From Solenopsis invicta (lineage: Eukaryota; Arthropoda; Insecta; Hymenoptera; Formicidae), in the NCBI RefSeq assembly GCF_016802725.1, contig NC_052668.1, positions 27,592,001-27,656,000 of the forward strand: a stretch of DNA of 64,000 nucleotides, written 5' to 3'. The translations under genes and the position numbers were made by a program. The notes under the pieces are model-generated. The model did not search any database and was not told the origin of the DNA. It saw nothing but the letters and a program-made list of their open reading frames with translations. This document shows positions 24,552-35,303 of the stretch, piece after piece. Each line of letters opens with the position of its first letter. Within the stretch, counting starts at the first letter, position 1.

Positions 24552-25007
24552 TTAAAACTTGAAGCCCGCGATTTGCCTACGCAAGGCGATCAAGGAGCAA
24601 AAGGCCAATTAAATAAAAAACGAGGCTTTTAACGGTCTATGCTTCTGGATTCGTCTCATCTTTGCAGGCTCACTTCCGCTCTGGAAGAGCGAAAGCGTTC
24701 GAAAAGCTTCTCGAAGCTTCTAGAGAGATCCAGAAGCACCGACACTATATAAGTGCCGAATTTGCGCGGGCCGCTCGCTTCTCGAAGGTGCCTGCTTGAG
24801 CTTAGTCGCATACTGTGCACGTGTCTCGATAACTTTCGCGAATCAAGGAGTCGCTTGCTCCTAGCACCTGAAACAATAGACGCACTGTGTTAATACGTGA
24901 ATATTGTAAATACTTGTAGATAAATAAAGTTGAGTATGGCAGTAAAATATAATACTTAGCTTTCCTGCTTCTTCATTCCATCGCGAAGAGCGCGTGCCAA
25001 AACATTT

Positions 25008-25025
25008 TGGTCCTTCGAGCCGGAT
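25008..25025 (+). promoter_or_regulatory. Primer-binding site of the BEL/Pao element, complementary to tRNA-Tyr
   Basis: TGGTCCTTCGAGCCGGAT begins three bases after the LTR end. Its complement is what I know as the 3-prime end of animal tRNA-Tyr (ATCCGGCTCGAAGGACCA). This fixes the LTR boundary. Confidence 0.75.
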
Positions 25026-25184
25026 CTCAAGGCCGGCTGACTTTACTCTCGTTTGACACGATCGCCTTGCGAATCGCTCCAAGCTGGCTGAATCTGAGAA
25101 CAGGATGGAAACATTGATTGATGAACAGCATGAATTAGCGATGAGAATGGATCGTGCAATGGAAAATCTTCTGGCGCGACAAAA

Positions 25185-26975
25185 ATGACCAAGATCGCAG
25201 TCGCGACTGCAATCAAGCTTCTTAAATCTAAGTGGGAAAGGTTCTCTTCTGTACACGAGCACGTCCGCACGAAGTACGCGGAGTAGTTCAAGAAGCACGA
25301 ATATCAGACGACCGATTTCTATCAACAAGCCGAGGACATATTCGCCAGACTGAGATCTGAGCTACTGGAGCTACGAGAGGAGTTACAGATGGTGCAAGAT
25401 GCGGAGAGAGCTCAACCTACGGAATCACACCCCACCGTGAAAGCGTCCTTGTCAAAGATCTCAATCCCAAAGTTCTCCGGCGAGTATGCGGACTGGCCCC
25501 CCTTTACCCTGCCTGCACCGGACGTAACAGAGACGTGCTGTTTTGATCACAAAGTCGCAGAAAATATGATACGTCTTGTGCACGTCGCTGCGACGTAACT
25601 AAATAATTTGAATGTTTTAATTAATTAGCTGTTTGTTGAATTTTCTTTTGTATTATGACTTATATTTTAAAGATAAATAACATTTCACTTTTTAAAAATG
25701 ATGTTTTTCATTTAATGTAATTAAATTTAATACGTAATTGTGAAAACGTTACGTAGAGTAATGTACAGTTGGAAAATACTATGATCGCGGTATCCGGCTA
25801 TCCGGTAAAAATCACTATTCGATGCATCTCTCATAATAATTTCCTTAACCATGCAATTATAGTCACAAATACTTTTTTCTCTGCATATAGTAGTACTCGA
25901 AACCGTCACTAGATGGTTATTATGGCGTTTTCTCGTAAGAAAGAAAACATGTAAATGGTATAAAAGGCGGAGCATTATAAGATTTTTCACCGATGTTCTA
26001 TTAGAGTAGAATAATTTTTCTGATGAATTCCCTTGAAAATGAAATCAAGTGGAAGATGTTTTAATTTACTATGTGATTAAAACTAACATTTTTAAATTTC
26101 CAATATTTGGAACCATTATAAACATAATAGATGTAACCATACATAAAAAGTAGAATATTATAATTCAGAATTACTATAATTTATAGATCGCACCCAAAAC
26201 CACTACAAATTACAGTTGAATTATGGTAATTGCAATCATTCTCTTCTCTCAGTATAAAACTATTATACATTTTATCTAGCAAGTATTTTACGTACATAAT
26301 GCAGTAAAAACCAATCTTAATTTTTCAAAATTCGTCGATAATTTTCAGGTCACAATTAGTGAATAAGTCACAAAATACACGTCATTACAACGTCGCTGTC
26401 ACCAGAAATGGGGATGTTAGTTACGTCTCAGCGACGTCTCAATTACGTTTCAAACACCAGTTGAGACGTCGCTGAGACGTAACATGCGACGAGTTAGCAC
26501 GTCACAGCGACGTGCTTGTTACGTTTGGTGCAGGCAGGGTAGAGATCTCTTCCTATCATTGAGACAACGCCGCAGTGAAGGACGTGACCAAACTACACTA
26601 CCTGAAAACGGAGTTGGAAGGCGAGGCCGAGGAAATGTTGAAAAGTCTGCCCACTGCAGGGCCGAACTTTGACCGAACATGGGAACTGTTGACGCACCAC
26701 TACGAGAACAAGCACTTATTGGTCCGAGGCCATTACTCCACGTTCATCAACATCGCAAAACTCAAGGAAGAATCGGCAAAAGAGATGAAGCGTACCACTG
26801 CGTGACCAACACCGCTGAGGCACTCGCTAGCATCGGACGACCCATCACAAGCAGTAAGGATCTCTTCGTCATCCTCGCTACAGATCGACTTGACCCCGAC
26901 TCGCGTCGCGAGTGGGAGCATCAGCTGCGGAGCGCGACCGAACCGCCCTCGTATGAGACGTTACGCGAGTTTCAC
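25185..26975 (+). pseudogene. BEL/Pao gag fragment in two pieces
   Basis: Piece one (25185-25504) runs MTKIAVATAIKLL to ISIPKFSGEYADWPPF, the start of the BEL gag domain, with an in-frame stop after KYAE. Piece two (26542-26975) resumes with RDLFLSL and KLHYLKTELEGEAEEMLKSL, continues through NIAKLKEESAKEMK and, after a frame change, TNTAEALASIGRP to SYETLREF. The pieces rejoin at PPF-RDLF once the element at 25507-26539 is removed. The gene is then cut off at 26976 by the palindrome. Structural gag and all of pol beyond this point are missing. Confidence 0.8.
25507..26539. mobile_element. 1.03-kb TA-inserting element in gag, with GACGT-rich ends
   Basis: Ends CCCTGCCTGCACC and its complement are flanked by TA (25505-25506 and 26540-26541). 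Removing it restores the gag frame across CCTT-TA-GAGATC, so the uninterrupted gag gives the empty site. Both ends contain repeated GACGTAAC and GACGTCTC words. It has no transposase frame. Confidence 0.8.
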
Positions 26976-27013
26976 GAAAACTTTTATTACATTAGTACGC
27001 AAAAACACAATTA

Positions 27014-27067
27014 ATTCGGAACGTTTCTGCTATACTTAGCCTTTATCAGCCGGAATAAATAACTTAA
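27014..27067 (-). other. Penelope-type terminal repeat with hammerhead-like core, left outer copy
   Basis: Read on the minus strand it shows CTGATAA, a stem GGCT-AAGTAT-AGC, then GAAACGTTCC. This is the layout of a hammerhead ribozyme core (CTGATGA, stem II, GAAA), with G8 changed to A. Hammerhead motifs are known in Penelope-like terminal repeats. The repeat is truncated at 26976. Confidence 0.5.
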
Positions 27068-27440
27068 ACAAAAATCTTACAAGTTTTCCCAACGAAAGAT
27101 CAGTTTGTAGTTTCGATCGATCCATCATTTCAAAATATTGAAAATGTGTTCTCCGAGAAATAAATGAAAGATTGAATCTATGATATCTAAACGGTAATTT
27201 ACGAGAACGCAATGAGTTGATGAGTTCAGCGGTTACTGATATGTGATAATCTCGTATGCTTGGAAGTCGCTGACTCGGGTAAAAGAGACTCGGTCTCTCT
27301 TTGCATTTTACGCAAAACGCGACTGCGCCTCTTGACCAATACGACCGGGAGAATCATACATAAAATTATATTGAATTGTAAATCTTGTGAAAATTGTGAA
27401 TCTTGATAATCACAAGGCGAGTAATTAATTGATTCTAGAA

Positions 27441-27820
27441 ACGCGAGTTTTAATGGAAGATTTTAACGAGCGAGCAAAATTCTAATTGTAGCAGTAGTCA
27501 CAATCAATATGTCGTGGAAAATTTTTTGCGTAGTAATTTGGACCTAAAATGTGTTACAAAAAAAGTCAATGATTTTTTTATTCAACTGCAACAGAATCGA
27601 ATAGCATTTACGGTCTGCAATTTTTTCGAAATAAATAAAACTTTGTTCAGTGGTGTGAGTATATAATTTAATTAATTCATTACAATTTCTATAGAAGAGA
27701 AACTCTTTTCGAATTGTAATGTAAATAATAGTTATTAAAACAATTAAATGAAGTAAATTTGTTTTTCAGTTTGTCGGGGTGATCTTCACTTATAAATTTA
27801 TCTTTGTTCAATTTGATTAA
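27441..27820 (+). pseudogene. Gustatory-receptor fragment, left arm (exons 2-3 remnants with intron)
   Basis: The remnant matches the receptor at 14240-15741 from late exon 2 through exon 3, with the intron retained. It includes AFTVCNFFEINKTLFSG (to donor at 27655) and exon 3 at 27770-27820 reading FVGVIFTYKFIFVQFD, which keeps the family TYxxxxxQF signature. A two-base change upstream (GAACGAGCGAGC against GAACGGCGAGC) creates a stop after ERAKF. Exon 1 is missing: the sequence jumps to DNA matching the region upstream of the receptor near 15975. Because the intron is retained, this arose by DNA-level copying and not from mRNA. Confidence 0.8.
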
Positions 27821-29393
27821 CAACCAAAATCCTCTCTTCTTTTTTTTCTGAAAAAAAGCATATAAAGAATATATCGAAATTATTGTTGTCGCTTTTCCGC
27901 AGTGCCGATTGATGCTCTCGTTGCGCTAACTTCGTGAACGGCTGTCATCGCGGAGATCGTGTATTTTGACTTTGTGTATTGAGGGATTAATAGGGTAATA
28001 TTAAATTTCTAACTTGTGTGAAATTATGTAACATTAAAAGCTCTGTAGCGCGCGCCTGATAGCAATTCAGTGAAATCTTTTTAATCCACGCACACACATA
28101 ACAATTAAGATTCCGTTTCACTGTAACGTGATATTTCTTACAGCGTTACTTTTAAGTAACTGATCGTTAAGCATGAAATCCGAACGGTTGTATCATACAA
28201 ATACAGAAAGCCCACAAGTCAGAAAGAAATCATAACGGCTCGAGTGAGAAGGAAAAACAAATTAATGTGTTCTTCACCGCTGAGTAAATAACACTAAATA
28301 AATAAATAACAATAATGAATCTGGATTTTCACAATTAAATAAGTCATAAAATATAAATAATTTACATACAAAAACTATTACAATTTTATAAATAAATTAT
28401 ATAGGTTAAGTCCAACGTATAAAAACTGATTATGAATAAATTATATAAATTAAATCAAACATATAGACACTTGTAACGCTGGTATTTTCTCGGTGCGGTT
28501 ACGGGATTGTGTTCAGGATCGGTTGCTCGGATGTGCTCGCCGAATGTCCGGGTTCGTGTAAATGATAACGCCGTGGTTTGGTGGTGAAAACAAAACAGCT
28601 TAAATGTATTTTGAAACGTGAGTTTCGTACAAAATAATAATGTCCCGATATCTTTATCGGATAGGATTGAAATACACAAGTAGTGTTGCGGCACCAGAGT
28701 GCTCGGTTACGCAATAGTCGGATCCGCGCAAACTAAAAGAACGGACAAATATAATTCGCGGCGTAACTTAATACAAAAAAAAAGAACGGATTCGGATGAC
28801 TAATGAAACGGACGGACTGGTATTATGCGCTATGCGCTCGGAGGTAGCAATCGGAGTTGCTCGGTTAAATAATAATCGGTCCCGCGCAAAATAAAAGAAC
28901 GGACAAAATATATTAAATAATAATCGGAGTCGCCGTGAAGAGGCTAACTTAACGTGCGGTTTAACGGGCCGTGATTAGCCCGCGCGACGGACGGTCGCGA
29001 TCGCGGAATCGGCGGCGTGTGGTGCAGCGGACGGCTCCGCGATACGCGAGAGTGGTCGACGTTGGAGACCTAAGTGGTCTCACCCCGTGGGGAGTAGGTT
29101 TACGGATTGAGCCGGAGGAAGGCGTCGAGAATCCCCGAGAACGGACTTGCGGGACGGACGGTTCCTATTGGCCGAGAATACCCAGCCGCGGAAACGACGA
29201 GTATTTCCGTCGCGGACGGAGGATGGGATCGGCCGAGTATTCCCAGTCGTTAGGACCGACGAGTATGCCCGTCGCGAGAAAGTTAGAACGAGAATACCCT
29301 AGCTAAGGAGCGTCGAGGATACCCGGCGCAGGAGCGGAGTAGGTGCGAGATCGGTGGCTCGGAGCGATCTGATTTCGGCTACCCGCTGCCGGC

Positions 29394-29400
29394 TTATATA
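29394..29400 (-). promoter_or_regulatory. TATA box of the outward-facing GC-rich promoter, left arm
   Basis: TATATAA on the minus strand in GC-rich DNA, with an ATTGG (inverted CCAAT) box about 20 bp upstream. Its mirror image is at 30509-30515. The GC-rich open frames around it have repetitive Arg-rich translations and no family match, so I treat the region as promoter or LTR sequence. Confidence 0.5.
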
Positions 29401-29939
29401 GCGGTCCGCGTGGTCGCATGTACCAATCAGCGTGCGCGGTTGGGCCGGCCGGAGTAGGAACGCTTGCCGAACGCGGTGCGCGGCACGCACGGCAGCGCGT
29501 GATCGCGGTAAGCTTAGCCGAGCGCGTGCACGTGCTCGGTCTTACGCGTTGTGTTCGGCGTTTGGACCGGAGTGGCGGTGCGGCGGAGGGACGTAACGTT
29601 GCACACTGAGTCAAAACGCTAAAAACAAATAAATTAAACATAAATGTAAAGATTAGGTCAGAGAAACGAGCTAAATGATTTGGATGTCAATTAAAAACAT
29701 ATATTATATTAATACGCAAATTGCAATTAAAAAGGAACGTTTTGGCTATACTTAGCCTTCATCAGCCGAATAAACAAGTTACAAGTTTTTCCAACGAAAG
29801 AACAAAAGAAATAACGAAGGAAACAAGTTACAGACGCTCATTTCGCAGATCTATGTTTGTTACGTCGCAGCTCACAAGTGCTCTTGTAGATGGAAAGTCG
29901 GTGACAACTCCAAGCGAAGCTTTTCATAATATACAAAAT

Positions 29940-29969
29940 TCACCAGTTCCGTCACTTCATTAATTGGCG
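29940..29969. other. 30-bp unpaired centre of the palindrome
   Basis: The unique spacer between the arms is TCACCAGTTCCG followed by TCACTTCATTAATTGGCG. It has no symmetry of its own. Confidence 0.9.
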
Positions 29970-30109
29970 ATTTTGTATATTATGAAAAGCTTCGCTTGGA
30001 GTTGTCACCGACTTTCCATCTACAAGAGCACTTGTGAGCTGCGACGTAACAAACATAGATCTGCGAAATGAGCGTCTGTAACTTGTTTCCTTCGTTATTT
30101 CTTTTGTTC

Positions 30110-30275
30110 TTTCGTTGGAAAAACTTGTAACTTGTTTATTCGGCTGATGAAGGCTAAGTATAGCCAAAACGTTCCTTTTTAATTGCAATTTGCGTATTAA
30201 TATAATATATGTTTTTAATTGACATCCAAATCATTTAGCTCGTTTCTCTGACCTAATCTTTACATTTATGTTTAA
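30110..30275 (+). other. Penelope-type terminal repeat with hammerhead-like core, centre-right copy
   Basis: It reads CTTTCGTTGGAAAAACTTGT, then CTGATGA with stem GGCTAAGTATAGCC, then AAAACGTTCC, then TTGACATCCAAATCATTTAG. The CTGATGA part is intact but G12 of GAAA is A. The same block recurs in direct orientation at 32811-34558, so the arm cargo is bracketed by direct repeats. An inverted twin lies at 29634-29799. Confidence 0.5.
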
Positions 30276-30303
30276 TTTATTTGTTTTTAGCGTTTTGACT
30301 CAG

Positions 30304-31437
30304 TGTGCAACGTTACGTCCCTCCGCCGCACCGCCACTCCGGTCCAAACGCCGAACACAACGCGTAAGACCGAGCACGTGCACGCGCTCGGCTAAGCTTA
30401 CCGCGATCACGCGCTGCCGTGCGTGCCGCGCACCGCGTTCGGCAAGCGTTCCTACTCCGGCCGGCCCAACCGCGCACGCTGATTGGTACATGCGACCACG
30501 CGGACCGCTATATAAGCCGGCAGCGGGTAGCCGAAATCAGATCGCTCCGAGCCACCGATCTCGCACCTACTCCGCTCCTGCGCCGGGTATCCTCGACGCT
30601 CCTTAGCTAGGGTATTCTCGTTCTAACTTTCTCGCGACGGGCATACTCGTCGGTCCTAACGGCTGGGAATACTCGGCCGATCCCATCCTCCGTCCGCGAC
30701 GGGAATACTCGTCGTTTCCGCGGCTGGGTATTCTCGGCCAATAGGAACCGTCCGTCCCGCAAGTCCGTTCTCGGGGATTCTCGACGCCTTCCTCCGGCTC
30801 AATCCGTAAACCTACTCCCCACGGGGTGAGACCACTTAGGTCTCCAACGTCGACCACTCTCGCGTATCGCGGAGCCGTCCGCTGCACCACACGCCGCCGA
30901 TTCCGCGATCGCGACCGTCCGTCGCGCGGGCTAATCACGGCCCGTTAAACCGCACGTTAAGTTAGCCTCTTCACGGCGACTCCGATTATTATTTAATATA
31001 TTTTGTCCGTTCTTTTATTTTGCGCGGGACCGATTATTATTTAACCGAGCAACTCCGATTGCTACCTCCGAGCGCATAGCGCATAATACCAGTCCGTCCG
31101 TTTCATTAGTCATCCGAATCCGTTCTTTTTTTTTGTATTAAGTTACGCCGCGAATTATATTTGTCCGTTCTTTTAGTTTGCGCGGATCCGACTATTGCGT
31201 AACCGAGCACTCTGGTGCCGCAACACTACTTGTGTATTTCAATCCTATCCGATAAAGATATCGGGACATTATTATTTTGTACGAAACTCACGTTTCAAAA
31301 TACATTTAAGCTGTTTTGTTTTCACCACCAAACCACGGCGTTATCATTTACACGAACCCGGACATTCGGCGAGCACATCCGAGCAACCGATCCTGAACAC
31401 AATCCCGTAACCGCACCGAGAAAATACCAGCGTTACA
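30304..31437 (+). other. Possible solo LTR with GC-rich promoter (right arm)
   Basis: The segment starts TGTGCAACG and ends CGTTACA, giving TG...CA ends with a short inverted match, and has a TATA box at 30509-30515 (TATATAAGCCGG). GC-rich repeats of the form GAATACTCG follow. No target duplication, primer site or coding region is evident, so the LTR reading is tentative. The mirror copy is 28472-29605. Confidence 0.35.
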
Positions 31438-32088
31438 AGTGTCTATATGTTTGATTTAATTTATATAATTTATTCATAATCAGTTTTTATACGTTGGACT
31501 TAACCTATATAATTTATTTATAAAATTGTAATAGTTTTTGTATGTAAATTATTTATATTTTATGACTTATTTAATTGTGAAAATCCAGATTCATTATTGT
31601 TATTTATTTATTTAGTGTTATTTACTCAGCGGTGAAGAACACATTAATTTGTTTTTCCTTCTCACTCGAGCCGTTATGATTTCTTTCTGACTTGTGGGCT
31701 TTCTGTATTTGTATGATACAACCGTTCGGATTTCATGCTTAACGATCAGTTACTTAAAAGTAACGCTGTAAGAAATATCACGTTACAGTGAAACGGAATC
31801 TTAATTGTTATGTGTGTGCGTGGATTAAAAAGATTTCACTGAATTGCTATCAGGCGCGCGCTACAGAGCTTTTAATGTTACATAATTTCACACAAGTTAG
31901 AAATTTAATATTACCCTATTAATCCCTCAATACACAAAGTCAAAATACACGATCTCCGCGATGACAGCCGTTCACGAAGTTAGCGCAACGAGAGCATCAA
32001 TCGGCACTGCGGAAAAGCGACAACAATAATTTCGATATATTCTTTATATGCTTTTTTTCAGAAAAAAAAGAAGAGAGGATTTTGGTTG

Positions 32089-32468
32089 TTAATCAAATTG
32101 AACAAAGATAAATTTATAAGTGAAGATCACCCCGACAAACTGAAAAACAAATTTACTTCATTTAATTGTTTTAATAACTATTATTTACATTACAATTCGA
32201 AAAGAGTTTCTCTTCTATAGAAATTGTAATGAATTAATTAAATTATATACTCACACCACTGAACAAAGTTTTATTTATTTCGAAAAAATTGCAGACCGTA
32301 AATGCTATTCGATTCTGTTGCAGTTGAATAAAAAAATCATTGACTTTTTTTGTAACACATTTTAGGTCCAAATTACTACGCAAAAAATTTTCCACGACAT
32401 ATTGATTGTGACTACTGCTACAATTAGAATTTTGCTCGCTCGTTAAAATCTTCCATTAAAACTCGCGT
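32089..32468 (-). pseudogene. Gustatory-receptor fragment, right arm
   Basis: Exact mirror of 27441-27820: exon-2 remnant 32468-32255, donor at 32254, and exon 3 at 32139-32089 encoding TYKFIFVQF. It has the same frameshift and missing exon 1 as the left-arm copy. It lies antisense to any transcript started from the TATA box at 30509. Confidence 0.8.
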
Positions 32469-32845
32469 TTCTAGAATCAATTAATTACTCGCCTTGTGAT
32501 TATCAAGATTCACAATTTTCACAAGATTTACAATTCAATATAATTTTATGTATGATTCTCCCGGTCGTATTGGTCAAGAGGCGCAGTCGCGTTTTGCGTA
32601 AAATGCAAAGAGAGACCGAGTCTCTTTTACCCGAGTCAGCGACTTCCAAGCATACGAGATTATCACATATCAGTAACCGCTGAACTCATCAACTCATTGC
32701 GTTCTCGTAAATTACCGTTTAGATATCATAGATTCAATCTTTCATTTATTTCTCGGAGAACACATTTTCAATATTTTGAAATGATGGATCGATCGAAACT
32801 ACAAACTGATCTTTCGTTGGGAAAACTTGTAAGATGTTTGTTTAA

Positions 32846-34403
32846 GGGGTTAGGCCAGTCTAGGATTTTCAAAAAATCAAAATTTTTTTTTTTTACTTAA
32901 AGTACACTTTAGGGTCCTAAAAACATTATTCAATTGGTAGAATAGTGAAAAAAACATTTTTTCCTTGTCCAATCCGCTGTAGTGTCGAAGCGTTCGGAGC
33001 GGGCGACGAGCGCATTTTCTACCTGCCGCGGCTTCCTTTTGTCCCCTTTTTACCACTCTTACCTTCTGCACTAATGTACCAATGGGGCCTGAGGGCTCTA
33101 ATGGTTCCCCAAAAGGTCGTTAGAAAGTGCTAGTTCATCAAGCTGTATGTGAAAAGGTAAACTAACTGGCAAATTGATCGATGAACTGTCAATTTATTGT
33201 GGTCTAGCGATACGCAGAAATCATGATTCTGTACAGAAAATGAGGACTGCGATCTACGCAACGCTAGATCACAAATTATCAACAGATGCCAAGCCCAAGC
33301 ACGATCACTGCCCGAGCGGAGAAAATTCGTGGTGCTCGTGGCAAAGGGCCAAGGCCACTGAAACTTTGGACGAATATACACATAAACCACCTTTACATGA
33401 AGAAGTATACAAGGCTATAACTCCAATTTATGAAAAATTAACCAGATGACCTACTCACTCGTTGCATAGGCGACTTCACTCAAAACAGTAATGAGAGTTT
33501 CAACGCTACAGTATGGTCGATGGCCCCGAAAGTGACATCCAGTGGCAAAAATGTACTTGACACAGCTGTATATATTGCTGCAGGTATTTATAATGATGGC
33601 CTCACAAGTGCCATGAGAGTCATGCAGAACATAGGCATCAAAATTGGGCCAAACTGCTACAATTACTGTCAAGAGACTGATCAAAACCGCATCAAATTAT
33701 CCGACCGTTCGCTCTCAGATGCTGCAAAAAGGTCTCGAATCGAACAGAAGGCATCCAGAAAGGAAGAAGATGAGTTCCACTTGTCCATGGAAGGTGAAAT
33801 GTACGGCGCAGGCATCGCAGACTGAAGGTATAACAAAATTTTCAGCACGTAAAACTTTAAACGCGTTTTTCTCGAAACTGCATTTTTCAAATCGGGCGAC
33901 GATGGTATTCGGAGACTATCGCACGTATCCACTTGAAATTTTAACTGTAGCTTCACAGTAACATTATCTAGTAAACTACGTACGATTTTTTTGTTATCAT
34001 TGCAACTTTTTTTTTTATAAACAATTTACTGCTCATTTTTTCGGTCAAAAATTGAACCTTTTCTTTACAAGTCCGCCATTTTGCGAAAAATTGATATAAA
34101 GCTAAAAACATACGTACTTTACTAGCAAGTCTTATGTAAATTTAAATCCCGTTCTTTATTTTGTTTCAGATAGCACGAGTTCCTAGAATCACCGTCGCCC
34201 GTAGAGGCCCTCTTGAAAAAGGTGATTCCGAAGATTGGCCCAGTAGCCGCCATTATCAAAATGTCAATATAAAAATTTTTTTATACACTTAAATACATGC
34301 TTAATAAAGCCTGAAAGAGAGAAATTCGATTCCTTTTTCCTTACTTCAAGAATAAATTGTCAAAGTTAGGCCTTTTTTGAGAACTCTAGACTGGCCTAAC
34401 CCC
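32846..34403 (+). mobile_element. TTAA element with Mutator-like transposase remnant, inserted in the right arm
   Basis: Ends GGGGTTAGGCCAGTCTAG and its exact complement are flanked by TTAA (32842-32845 and 34404-34407). The left arm shows the empty site with one TTAA at 27064-27067. Inside is the C-terminal half of the transposase also found at 47256-49001: KLIDELSIYCGLAIRRN to PIYEKLTR, then after a frameshift TQNSNESFNATVWSMAPK to GEMYGAGIAD (33165-33824). The N-terminal half is deleted, so it is non-autonomous. TTAA plus G-rich ends suggest the Kolobok superfamily. Confidence 0.85.
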
Positions 34404-34991
34404 TTAAGTTATTTATTCCGGCTGATAAAGACTAATTGTAAGTATAGCAGAAACGTTCCGAATTAATTGTGTTTTTGCGTACTAATGTAATAAAAGTTTT
34501 CAATTGACATCCAAATTATTTAGCTCGTTTCTCTGACCTAATTTTTAAATTTACGTTTTTTAACATCAATACGAGCATGTCTATTATTTATCACTTTCTA
34601 TTTTAACCCAAGTGGATGTATTAAATTAAAAAAAATTTTAATAGAATATAATATTTTATCTCAAAGAATTAAAGAGAAAACAATAGAAAATTTAAAAAAT
34701 TTATTAAAATAAAAAATGTTTAATGTACAAAATCTTGACACTGCTAGATAAGAAATACAATAAGAAAAATTGAATAAGAAAGAATACAATAAATGTAAAA
34801 AACAGCTTGTGCATATGGGTAGGTATGCAGATTAGTATGGCTGACTAATGTATGCTAGCATTGCCAGCGATACTCTTTGTCAAAAATGTAAAAGGAAGGA
34901 CGACGATGATAATGATGTTCCTTAACATGAAAATAGAGACAACTATTAGACGTGTATGGTTTCCGCTTATGGAAGAATTTTATAAATTTTT

Positions 34992-35303
34992 TTGGATGTT
35001 GTCATGCTTCTAGATTTAGAAGTCAAATTACATTCAGAAGATTCTATTTTAAAGTTGCAATCATTAACACATTTTCAATTTTCATTACCAAGATTTAGAA
35101 ATTTGTTCAAAAACACATGGTACGAAAGTGGATATACAGAAATTAGGCCAGAAGAATTTGAAACAACCGTAGATTTTTATTTCAAAAAAATATTCAATAG
35201 CAACATGAAATATTGCTATAATTACTTATTCGCGATAAAAAGTCTCTCTGTTTGCAACATTTTTTTTTACAATCATTATCTTTTTTATAACTATGAACCA
35301 TAA
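34992..35303 (+). pseudogene. Unidentified coding fragment, possibly transposon-derived
   Basis: The open frame includes SLTHFQFSLPRFRNLFKNTW and YESGYTEIRPEEF, which look like real protein. I have a weak memory of similar WYxxGY segments in insect transposon proteins. It then turns into low-complexity Tyr/Phe sequence. No other domain is found around it. Confidence 0.3.

Larger units (their letters stand above)
20564..25004 (+). mobile_element. BEL/Pao long terminal repeat split by nested DNA elements
   Basis: The LTR starts TGTTCGGAATTCGG at 20564 and ends CCAAAACA at 25004. A TATA box (CTATATAAG, about 24747) and a polyadenylation signal (AATAAAG, about 24923) are present in the right order. 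Removing 20749-24551 gives an LTR of roughly 640 bp and rejoins ATCG-TTAA-AACTTGAAGC. A primer-binding site and gag follow on the same strand. The internal pol region and second LTR are absent from this window. Confidence 0.7.
26976..29939. repeat. Left arm of the giant palindrome
   Basis: This 2964-bp sequence is repeated in inverse orientation at 29970-34500. Mirror positions add up to 59909 at every anchor checked from the centre out to the TTAA at 27064-27067, so no length change separates the arms over about 2.87 kb. Only a few substitutions are seen, for example within the GC-rich part. The outer end cuts BEL gag. Confidence 0.95.
29970..34500. repeat. Right arm of the giant palindrome, interrupted by a TTAA element
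   Basis: Mirror of 26976-29939. It is longer only because of the element at 32846-34403 with its duplicated TTAA, and a 5-bp insertion (ATTGT) in the outer terminal repeat. After subtraction the arm measures 2969 against 2964 bp. Confidence 0.95.

Noticed and set aside
28971..29641. GC-rich open frames with Arg/Pro/Ala-rich translations, and their mirrors at 30268-30938
   Set aside because: They occur on both strands and in several frames, with no domain and with repeat-driven composition. High GC content alone removes stop codons.
29721..30188. Mirror-image 78-80-codon frames at the palindrome centre
   Set aside because: They overlap the Penelope-type repeat, have no similarity to known protein and stop in the spacer. 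They are most likely non-coding.
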